A DNA stretch of 64,000 nt, taken from the NCBI GenBank assembly GCA_022376515.1, contig WTXI01000009.1, forward strand, positions 806,001-870,000, given 5' to 3'. The notes beneath the pieces were generated by a model, which was not told the DNA's origin, did not search any database, and saw only the letters and a program-made list of their open reading frames with translations. Positions within the stretch are counted from its first letter, which is position 1, and each line of letters opens with the position of its first letter. The stretch comes from Lactifluus volemus (lineage: Eukaryota; Basidiomycota; Agaricomycetes; Russulales; Russulaceae). Of this stretch, positions 45,456 through 56,015 are shown in pieces. Both the position numbers and the translations under genes were made by a program.

Positions 45456-45872
45456 GCCCGGGGCGGCCGGGTTGCCCTTCACACACGAAAATCAACATTG
45501 TGCAAACAGTCGTAAATAACACACCCACCGTAACGACTTAGCGAGAATTTCGCGAGTCACGACTTAGCATATTTTTTTTCGGACTTTAGTTAAATTACAT
45601 AAATTAATTTTTTATTTCTGTTTGCTTGTCTTAAGTGTCTTACACATCTTAATTACTTAATGTGCTTATCTTTGGCCTTGATTTGCTTACTTGTTGTACA
45701 TACTCATTTTCTAAGCAAAAAATAAGCAGCTTGAGCAACTTGACAGGCTTAAAAATGAAATAAGCTGATTAAACCAACTAAGTTTTTTCTGGATTTTCCT
45801 GATGGCCAGAGCAGTGGACAAGTGGTGTGGACACTGCTTTTCACAAGAGGGGGACATGGAATGGGGATTAGG
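45456..45872. other. MITE fragment and AT-rich spacer
   Basis: 45488-45575 shares words with the palindromic repeat at 30263-30480 (atcaacattgtgcaaaca; cgacttagcgagaatttc). The rest is AT-rich with no gene. Confidence 0.5.
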
Positions 45873-45880
45873 GATAGCGG

Positions 45881-47324
45881 TAGTGTTGCCGCGGTCCGGT
45901 GCGGTCCAGTCCGGTGTGTCAACTCGGACGCAACTTGAAAAATCGAGTTCACACCGGTGCACACCGGTGTAACTCGATTTCAGACGCAAAGGGTTTCACA
46001 CGGGCCAGTCAACAGCTTTGTTATAGTAGTAAATTACAATTTGAAGTCCTATTCCCAATTTTCGTCCATGCTGTTAAGCAAATCCCTTAATTCCTCTATG
46101 TTACCCAAAGATATAAGCTCTTGTATTGCTTCCTCTGTCGCATGATCAATGGCATAGCCTTCTTCTTTGGCAACCAAGTGGGAACTGGATAAATCAAATT
46201 ATACTACTCATGAGCAAAGCTTGCAGCTAATATATTTGGCCTCGGGGCGCCGTGTCAGCCACTGGTCCTGATTGGGAGGTGGCCATTCAACCGATTTTGT
46301 TGGAGAGTCTTCAGGCCGACAGAAATACCAGACATCAGTTGCTGCAGCAGGTTGCTCTGTGACATGCCGCTTAGGCACTGGTGGTCGAAAAGAGGCTGAA
46401 GTTGAATGACATTTCCCCGCTACCGAGCGTGCAGGGGTAGCCGGTGGTGAGCTGCTTCAACAGTTGTTGGAGGGCCAACACCACATATCGAGGATGGAGG
46501 CTCTGTGGTAGGTACTGCTGGGATGCGGGGCCGTTTCCGAGGGGGCTGTTGAGGGTTACTTTTGGTTGCGGTTGACTTGCGCTTGCCCTTCCGAGTCAAG
46601 TTTGGGGTTGCCATGCCATCCCCACTATTTTGCTCAGGTGGTTCAGCAGGAGGTGCAAGGGGAAATGAGAGACACTGAGAGGGCACATTCAGTTGAGAAT
46701 CTGAATGTTGTGAAAACGCGATGGTGCCATAGCCACTTCCATGAAGATCTGGGAAGTGAATGTATGAACTGGTGAACGCGGCGGGAGCAGCACAAGCTAG
46801 CGGCCCGGGATGAGATGTCAAGATGGCCGCATTCACTGGAGGCGTAGGCTGATGCAGCTGACTTCGCTCATCGTGGTACCGTTGCCCTTGTGATGGAATA
46901 CAGTTACAGCCATTAGGACCATGAATGGGGCAACTTGAAGGGCAACTCAGAGGCATCAGTCCATCCACCACATTGAGAGGGAAACTGGGGGTGAATCTCA
47001 AGCTTGAGCCACTTGGCTCTCTTTATAACCGTCTCGTTTGAATAGTGCCATGTGGGGACAAGGATGCGAGGTAGCAATTGTGTGCAAAACAATCAAAATC
47101 TATTATGAATATGTCTTAATAACGGGTATTTACTTCGACGTCGTCTACTGACTCAACGTCAACGCATGACTCGTTTGTGTAAGTGGGAAAGTATTACTAA
47201 TCAGTCTTCCACACACCGCGGTGTGGACCGGTGTGAACTCGATTTTTCGGTCCGGTCCGAGTTGAGAAAAAAACGGGTGGTGTGCGAGTTGGACCGGTGT
47301 GACACCGGACTGGCGGCAACACTA
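45881..47324. mobile_element. hAT element, 1444 bp, internally deleted
   Basis: Inverted ends tagtgttgccgc at 45881-45892 and 47313-47324. Exact 8-bp target duplication gatagcgg at 45873-45880 and 47325-47332. Subterminal regions repeat ccggtgt and aactcga motifs, including a strong hairpin at about 45942-45979. The interior keeps only a BED-type N-terminal coding relic. It ends 177 bp before the NACHT gene ATG. Confidence 0.95.
46200..47001 (-). pseudogene. N-terminal part of a BED zinc-finger hAT transposase
   Basis: An open frame from 47001 to 46420 is Pro/Ser-rich with a basic stretch (GKRKSTATKSN, then PPRKRPRIP) that could be a nuclear signal. Beyond a stop or short intron, the frame continues ATDVWYFCRP, then RRPEAKYISCKLCS. 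This is the aromatic and Cys-x2-Cys half of a BED finger. The catalytic core and dimerisation domain are absent, so this element depends on another transposase. Confidence 0.6.
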
Positions 47325-47500
47325 GATAGCGGGGGGTGGGATGACAGCGTGGGAAGTGTAGCGGACATGTACAGTTACCCAGCGCTAAGATAAGCACAGA
47401 CAAGATAAGCACAGACAACGCGGCTTCATCCCCAACCACTACATCCTCAAGGCAGCACCCGACCCCCCAACGGATATGTCGAACCTAGCATCAGAAACTG

Positions 47501-50500
47501 GTGCGTCATTCTGATAGTCTCAAGATCGTCGATAATCTGTCTGACAAGAGGAACACAGAATTGGCCGCAATAATCGGAGAAAGCCTTCTTTTGGGAGGAT
47601 GGCGATTCACCGATAGGGAAGGCTGTCATCAAGGCACACGCAAAGGCTTCTTGGATCACATCGTCAAATGGGTCGAGAATCCCGGATCTGAATGTGGTCT
47701 CGTTCTCTTTGGCCAAGCAGGAACAGGAAAGTCCTCAATTGCTCACGAGGTCGCACTTCACTTCGTCGAGACGTATCTCGGTTCTTATGTTGCTTTTTCG
47801 CGGGCGGAGCAACCCAAGGATGAAGCTTATCATTTTGTTACGACGCTTGCCCGTGACCTCTCCGATCGCTATCCTCCGTTCAAGCTTGGCCTCAGGAAGG
47901 CCATTGCGGGCAATTCGTCTCTTCGTGCCACCCGAGATTATCATAGACTCTTTGAGTGGCTCCTCCTTATACCACTCCAGAGCCTACCACCTGGTAATCC
48001 AATTCTCATCGTCGTCGATGGCTTGGATGAGAGTGGTGTCAAAAATGGCAAAAATCCACTGCACACGTTTCTTGCCCGATGCCTTATCGACCTCCCGCCA
48101 AACTTTCGCATTCTCATCACCTCGAGGTCGGAAGATGCCATCGAACATGCATTCGCCAACGCAAGGTCCGTCCGTACTCTGTACATGAATGACCGCCAAC
48201 TGGCTTCCAATACGGAGCAAGACATTAGCCTGTATATTCAGAGCAAGCTCTGCGAGGACGTGTTCAAAGACCATGGTAGCAAACTAGTGCAGGCGTCGGA
48301 GGGCTTGTTTCAGTGGGCGGCCGTTGCATGTGGTTTCATAAACAGCCCTGCAAGTCTTGGCCTTAGCTCCAACGAGTGTGTACAGCGCCTGTTGGCATCC
48401 TCTCGAGGTCACAGTGGTGAAGGTCCGCTGGACAACTTGTACGAAGAAGTCCTCCAAGGGTACTTTAATTCAGATGAAGCCCAGGCTCTGTTTCGGTCCA
48501 TCATGGGACAACTTTTTGCTGCGATCGAACCCCTCTCTATCAATTCTTTGATTGCTCTGCAACAGCATGCACCCTTTGTTCACCCCAAAGATTCCAACCT
48601 CGTCCTCAGAATGCTCCGGTACCTCGGCTCGCTGCTGAGTAACGTCAATTCACGTGATCAAACGCGCCCAGTCCTTCCCCATACTTCATTCCGCGACTTT
48701 CTGATGAGCAAGACGAGCGACGTGTTTTATGTAGATCTTGCGGATGCTCACCATCAGTTGACACATTCCTGCCTTGGTTTAATGCTCGATGAACTCAAAT
48801 TCAACATCTGCAAACTCGAGTCGTCATATCTCGCCAACAGCGACGTCCCAGACTTAGAATCTCGAATCGTCAAATGTATTCCGTCTGCTCTATCATTTGC
48901 ATGTATTTACTGGGGCGATTATTTGTACCGTCTTGCCTTCGATCACGATGTCCTCAAAAAGCTTCAATTGTTCTTCGAAACAAAGTTTCTGTTTTGGCTG
49001 GAAGTGCTTAGTGTCAAGAAGAGCATTGGCCTTGCTTCACGAGCATTGTCATCCCTGTTGGTATGGTTGCGGCGAGAGGTATGTCCACCGCATAATTCAA
49101 TATGACATGTAGTGACTTGTGCGTGAAATCGCAATAGCGTTCACAAACGGAAGTGATGAATCTGTTGGGATTGGTGAAGGATGCATCTTCATTCGTGCGG
49201 TATTTCGGAATGGCGATGGCAAGAAGTGCACCACATATCTACGTCTCTGCCCTGCCTTTCACGCCGGCCTCTTCCCAGATCCTGAAACAATACCTTCCCC
49301 AATTTCCTCGGACATTGAGGTTGGAACGCGGGCAGTTGTTGGATTGGCCTGGATTGGAAATGTCGATTGAGGCACATGACCACTCGGTCAGCTGTGTTGC
49401 AATATCGCCGGACGTGGAGCGGATCGCATCGGCCTCTTCTGGTTTCACGATTCGGGTGTGGGATGCCACAACAGGACATATGGTAGCGGGCCCGTTTACT
49501 GGACACACCGACTGGGTCTTCTCTGTTGCATTCTCACCAGACGGGGAGCGTATCGCATCGGCCTCGGATGATCGCACAATTCGGGTGTGGGATGCCACAA
49601 CAGGACAGATCGTAGCGGGCCCATTTACTGGATACACCGATCGTGTCATATCTATTGCATTCTCACCAGACGGGGAGCGGATTGCATCGGCCGAGGATGA
49701 TCACACGATTCGGGTGTGGGATGCCACAACAGGACAGATCGTAGCGGGCCCATTTACTGGACACACTGATTGGGTCAGATCTGTTGCATTCTCGCCAAAC
49801 GGGGAGCGGATCGCATCGGCCTCAATTGATCGCACGATTCGGGTGTGGGATGCCACAACAGGACAGATCGTAGCGAGCCCATTTACTGGACACACCGATT
49901 GTGTCAGATCTGTTGCATTCTCGCCAGATGGGGAGCGGATCGCATCGGCCTCGAATGATCGCACGATTCGGGTGTGGGATGCCACAACAGGACAGATCGT
50001 AGCGGGCCCATTTACTGGACACACCGATTGTGTCAGATCTGTTGTATTCTCACCAGACGGGGAGCGGATCGCATCGGCCTCGGTTGATCGCACAATTCGG
50101 GTGTGGGATGCCACAACAGGACAGATCGTAGCGGGCCCGTTTACTGGACACACCGGTCCAGTCGGATATGTTGCATTCTCACCAGATGGGAAGCATATCA
50201 CATCTGCCTCATCTGATGACACGATTCGGGTGTGGGATGCCACAGCAGGACAGATCGTAGCGGGCCTGTTGACTAGACACACCGATTGTGTCAGATCTGT
50301 TGCATTCTCACCAGATGGGGAGCGTATTGCATCGGCCTCAGTTGATCGCACGATTCGGGTGTGGGATGCCACAACAGGAAAGATGTTAGCGGGCCCGTTT
50401 ACTGAACACACCGATTGTGTCACATCTATTGCATTCTCGCTGAACGGGGAGCGGATCGCATCGGCCTCGGAGGATCGCACGATTCGGGTGTGGGATGCCA

Positions 50501-53297
50501 CAACAGGACAGACCGTAGTGGGCCCGTTTACTGGACACACCGATTGGGTCCTCTCTGTTGCATTCTCACCAAACGGGGAGTGGATCGCATCAGCCTCGGT
50601 TGATCGCACAATTCGGGTGTGGGATGCCACAACAGGACAGATCGTAGCAGGCCCATTTACTGGACACACTGATTGGGTCAGATCTGTTGCATTCTCACCA
50701 GACGGGGAGCGGATCGCATCGGCCTCGGATGATCGCACAATTCGGGTGTGGGATGCCACAACAGGACAGATCGTAGCGGGCCCATTTACTGGACACACCC
50801 ATGGTGTCACATTTGTTGCATTCTCACCAGACGGGGAGCATATTGCATCTGCCTCTTCTGATTGCACGATTCGGGTGTGGGATGCCATGACAGGACAGAT
50901 CGTAGCAGGCCCGTTTACTGGACACACCGATTGTGTCAGATCTGTTGCATTCTCACCAGACGGGGAGTGTATCGTATCGGCCTCGGATGATCGCACGATT
51001 CGGGTGTGGGATGCCACAACAGGACAGATCGTAGTGGGCCCATTTACTGGACACACTGATTGTGTCAGATCTGTTGCATTCTCACCAGATGGGGAGCATA
51101 TTGCATCTGCCTCTTCTGATTGCACAATTTGGGTGTGGGATGTCACAACAGGACAGAACCTGTTTACTGGATACACCGATTATTCGGTCACATCTGTTGC
51201 ATACTCAGCAGATGGCCAGCGTACTGCCTCACCCTCAGACCATGACACAATTCATGAGGTGAAGACTGCAACCGAAAATGTCAAGAACCAATTTACGGAT
51301 CAATCCTTGATTGATAGTGATGGTTGGTTATATGGAGAAGAGAACAAACTTGTGCTTTGGATTCCCAAGTTACATAGGCAGTGTCTTCATAGACCCAGCA
51401 CTATCTGGATTGCAGGCAAACATGAGACACGGCTTGATCTCTCAAATTTCGCATATGGATCAAATTGGGCTGGAGCTGCATCTCCGGGTCTCCCACCACC
51501 TCCGTGTACGTTCTTTTCCTCGTACAAGTCTATCTGTGCTTATTTCGATTCCATCAGCCGCCACAGTATCCACACCAAATAGGCACCAGATCGTCTCCGT
51601 CAGCACTCATGACAAAGGTCAAGATTCGACAGGGTCAATAGAGGGAGACACGTCTGTTTCAGTTCCTAAAGATGACACACAAAGAGAGAGCCGCTGGCAC
51701 CTTGACAAAGGAGTGACTTCTTACATCACAGCAAACGAGGCTTACAGTCACGCCCTGCGCATGGAAGCACCACTCCAGGCTGCATTTTCCAACATTGGTT
51801 TCAGTGGGGAGTACATCCTTCAGGTTGGCTTCAGTCCGGTCGCACTGCACGAAGGCCTACTCATAGAAGAGATATACCTCTCCCTCAATGGAGACCTGCC
51901 TACACTCGATGACCAAGTTGTATCTGGGATATTTGCCCCTATTTTTACTCCATTTCCCGGTGTGGTTTGCACCCAAGAACGCGTCTACTACCTACCTGTC
52001 GACCCTCTTGCCTCTGGCTACCCTCACTTGTCTTCACTTGGTGCTTTCGAAGTGAGAACCGCCAACAACAGTGAAAGTCCAAGTCCAAGTGGCGGAGGAT
52101 GCCCCGGAAGCGATGAGAGTGGTAACGGTGACACTCACGGAAAAGGGAAATCCAGAGAAGACCGGTCTGAGGCGGGAGGAAGTGGGGAAGGTGGCAAGGA
52201 TGAGGGGGGTGATGATGGAGACGACCCAGGAAAGCCCAGTGGAGGCGACAGCTCCCCTGATCCTAGATTTCATATCACTTTCAAGTCAATGCTGTCAATT
52301 GAAGCTGGAGGCGCAGTCTCTCACCACGTCACAACACTTGTAGATGCTGTGATCACGGTAAGCCCATCGTGTTGGATATGCAGATGACGTCGTGGCAGGA
52401 ACTCACCTTTGGACGTAGTTCGGTGCCGGCGTCCCAGATCCAACTAATTCGCCTGGCCCAAAGATAGGAGTCGATATATCTGAGGTTACCGTAGCCTCTG
52501 GGACCGAGTGTGCTGGCAAAGCAGCATACGTGCTGTCACGAGCCGAGGTCTACATGGTTGGATGTTCAAAAGAAACAATCGTGCTAGTAGGGGCCACTCC
52601 TGGCGATGTCTCTCCTGGTGGCGACTCAAAGAGAAAGACTGCGACCAGAAGCTCTTCCATAAATGTGGGAGCAAGCTTGGCAGCTGCGAATGGGCCAACT
52701 CTAACGGCCGGGGTCACAAACAGCAAGGGGCAGTGCGCGGAAGAGGCGGTTGGGCGCTGGGGCATCTCTCACAATTTCCTCACTCCCACGGACTGTCAGC
52801 CCTACCTAAAGGACCAACCCGATTCTTTTGTTGGCGGTGGTTCTTGGAAATATGTCCCAAACATTGTAGACTTTGACCATGTTAAGGTAGCAAGGTTCAA
52901 GGATGATCTTTCGCCATCAGGGATATTCCGCATGAATCACTGGGCGCCGACCAAGGTATATATCAAGATAATATCATGCTGCCAGTGGGAGACCCAGCTC
53001 GGGCCAGCTAATCGCCGGAAATTGTTCAAACCAAAGCCAGCGGAAACAATTCCGGCGTTCACTAACTTTATCTGCTCAGCGTCCACTTCCGTCAACTTGA
53101 AGAAGGCGCCTGATAAGCACCAATTTATTGTGATTGACGAAATTTACAAAACGACGCTTCAGAAGGAGGAACAGCATTTCCGAGCTGCTGAGAAAGTGGT
53201 TGGATGTGAGAATTTGGAGGTGCAGATGGTTTCTGCAATCATTGGGGAAGCACCACTAGAAAATCGCCAAGGAAATATTTCACTATATGCAAAATAA
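47501..53297 (+). CDS. NACHT-WD40 NLR-like protein fused to the shared C-terminal module, 1874 aa
   Basis: Exons 47501-49078, 49138-51505, 51558-52357 and 52419-53297 total exactly 1875 codons. NACHT NTPase (residues ~45-360): P-loop GQAGTGKSS, Walker B ILIVVDGLDES, RILITSRSE sensor. A helical region follows (~360-600). Then come 14 WD40 repeats of 43 residues plus one degenerate unit (~620-1250), and the usual tail DSDGWLYGEENKLVLWIP and WIAGKHETRLDLS. A Pro-rich linker (GLPPPP) ends at a phase-1 intron (gtacgt..ccatcag), after which the module shared with two other genes occupies ~1316-1874. Fungal NACHT-WD40 proteins act in non-self recognition and programmed cell death. No N-terminal effector domain is seen; the true start may lie further 5', and a hAT element ends at 47324. 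Confidence 0.85.
49369..51255 (+). repeat. array of near-identical 129-bp WD40 repeats
   Basis: Fourteen 43-codon units of the type GHTD.VRSVAFSPDGERIA, SAS.DRTIRVWD, then ATTGQIVAGPFT, plus a decayed fifteenth. Most units are almost identical in DNA. Differences concentrate at the residue after HTD, the residues before SVAF, and the SxD position. High identity with variable surface positions is typical of NLR WD arrays that exchange repeats. The antisense strand is open only because of the periodicity. Confidence 0.95.
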
Positions 53298-55317
53298 GGT
53301 CAGCCCTCGAAACTTCGTTCTGTACGCCACGTACGCGCATTCCCGTCCTTATCTCGTTCTACTCTCCCAGTGACCTTCGGTTGCTTCAAAAACTCCTGGT
53401 TCATCGCCATGCCCTTCTCGTCTCGATCATGACGAAAGGGCCACGGCATCATCTCGGGCTGCGTTTTGTGTCTCGCGCCGTGCCCAAACCTTCAAGGCTT
53501 AGTCCAACGGACCAACTCTTTTCGAAGTGAACGCGAGCATCCCATGAAGCCTTCTGAGGGTGCACGCGACTTCGAAGTTTTGTTAATCTTCATTTTTACT
53601 TCTTGGCTTTTGATTTCAGTCCCGTTTGTACTCTTTACACCCCGCGCTTTCTTCCCGTTTCTTTGTCCCACTTCCGATGACCCTTTACTTACATTCTTGT
53701 CTGGTGTTTTTATACCTGTTCGACTCGCTATACGGTTACTTTCTCACCCATTCTCAGTGCGTCTTCCTATTTAGAGATTACCTGGTTCTGATGTATATAT
53801 ATGATGGACCTGCGAAATGTACTTGGAGGGGCAGCGAAGTATCGCCGCCAAGTCCCCTAGTATTCTCGAAAATATCTCGTTTGCTTCAAGTCTCTCGGCT
53901 AGACAGTTTGCTCTAGTCCATCTTTCCTTACGCGATCTCGTCTCCAGGTTCTTGACATATTCCTCGCCGCTGCTCTCTTCTCTCTCAATTCAAGTCGTCG
54001 AATCCCGAAATCACAAGCAGGCGACTTCAATTAGTTACTTTCAGCAAGACGGCAACTTAGGCACAAACACCTCGTCCATCGGCACTTCCTCCCTTCTCAC
54101 ATTCTAAAACAATGCGCGGCCTCATACCGCGATCTGCACACGACGAATTTCTATAAATCTCAAGACTCCTTGAGCCTTTACTATTCATTGGGTCCTCAAG
54201 TTCAACGAGCTCCGTAGTTTTGACACTCTCCCTCCTTCCTCGCGGCTTTTCTACGCCCGCTTCTCATCATCTCTCACGGCATTTCCGCGTTGCCTCCGGC
54301 AGGTGTCGGTGTGCCGGCAACATCCCACGTTGTCCATGTCCGCACTCGATCTTAGAGTGGCATGTACGGCAGACGAGATGGGAGAACGGGTTGTGAGATG
54401 CTTTTGAGAGCAGCAAGGTGGGTCAAATTGGAACAACTGGAGGCCATTTTATATACGGTACAATGTAAACACGCCGTGATACGCACGTAGGACTTTCACA
54501 ACTCTAATTGAAGAGCTTTGAGGTATGTTTCACAGTCGTGTGGCTCGGATGCTCTCTGTCATCTTTCCTTTTACTTTTACTTGAAATGGAAAGACCGCTC
54601 AAAGGCAATGGTGTCCACACGCGCCATCTAGAGTCAGATGACTCACTCACGAGACTTCAAGACTTTTTCATTCTCCCCTGTCCAGGGGCTGAGGACTAGG
54701 CCAGGCTGCCACATGTACATGCAGAGGGACATAGCCGCGGTTGGAATGGGCAGCGTGACAACTCACGGAAGAGGAGCAGAAGGCCTTGGGGGGCATCGTG
54801 ACACCGTGGACCACCCCTCAGTGCCAGTGGGTAGACGCGAGGTATTAAGGAATTATAGAGAAGAGAAAAGTCAGTCAGAGATGTCAAAAGAAAAAAAATT
54901 GCGACGCACCCAGGACCGTGCGTAGAAACAACGGCAGTATGATGACACACTTGAGGGTGATGGTATGACCACGGGCCTTGGTATGACGGCAGCAGCAGCA
55001 CGGGAAGGTTGCGGGGAGGAGGGGGAAGAGGAGGAGGCATCAGGGAGGCGTTGACTGCACCAGCGAGTGTGTGTGCTCGAAACGAATAGATGAGACGATG
55101 ACTCGGTGAGGTCGTTGACCATCGTGCAAACAAGGATAAACATGCACGTGATTAGTGCTTTTTTCACGACTTGGTCAGGAATCAGGATACAGTATATGGG
55201 ATCGGGCTTAGCGACGCTTAAGGACCCATTTAAGGTCAATGACTATCTAAGTTACATTGATACCAATCGAGATATCAAGTCGAAACAAAGTTGAAACGGG
55301 GAAAATGATCCAGTCCA
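51506..55317. repeat. duplicated module cassette, copy 2
   Basis: Partner of 42389-45183, starting within the linker intron of the NACHT gene. It includes about 740 bp after the stop codon (53298-54040) that the other copy lacks, and a MITE-like insertion near 55120-55250. Homology ends near 55317. Confidence 0.85.
53298..55317. other. downstream DNA of the NACHT-module gene, no gene recognised
   Basis: The segment after 54045 is homologous to 44228-45183. Frames are short, and those shared between copies are not better conserved than their surroundings. Confidence 0.45.
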
Positions 55318-56015
55318 GGTTGCACTCGGGGATGGCGGGCTTCTCTGACCTTCCGCGGTCATCTTCGGCCTCTCGGATCCCAGCACCTCCTCCCAAAGCG
55401 CTAAAATGTTCCAACAACCATCATCATGTTCACCAGATAATCCTTATGAGGTTATCGCGCTTATGTCCGGACTGCGGGACCACGCGGTCACGCGATCACG
55501 TCTCAATTGTTGGGCCAGCTAATGGCAGTTGATAAATTGATTTTACAAGGTGGACCTTACCTGCACCCTTGAATTCGGCCACTTTCACATCGAGACGCCG
55601 CCTATCAGCGCGCTTCCATTCTTCCACCGCCCCTTACCCTCTTTTTACGGACCATCGAGCGACGTCGCGCGCAAAGGCAAGCTGTTCGGAGCGTTGCCGG
55701 TACAGCGCCTCCTCGGCTGAAGCCTTTCATTCGTCTATCATTTGTTTTATACCTAGGGGGCCAGTGCTTTCTAGCATTGTCTTTAAAGACTTTCCCTTTT
55801 TCGTTGCTTGAACTACTTGACATCTATCTCGTCACTCGTTACAGCTCCGGCTACTACCACGCGTTCGACTACCCCACGCGTTCAATTCTCGTTCGCTTCC
55901 GATTCGAAAACGTCCTGCGACCGTCTTTATCGTTACCCTGCGCGTCCCTCCAAAATCCTCTTCGTCGACTCCCTTTTGCTTCCTCGGACTCGCCCGAGTA
56001 CGTTAAGCGGCCAAC
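55318..56015. other. spacer and 5' region of the vacuolar protease gene
   Basis: Pyrimidine-rich stretches and many short frames. No family recognised. Promoter and 5' UTR of the protease gene are expected in the last 300 bp. Confidence 0.4.

Noticed and set aside
49701..51176. 491-codon open frame on the minus strand
   Set aside because: It is the antisense of the 129-bp WD40 repeats; periodicity keeps it open, and its translation is a repeat of meaningless units.
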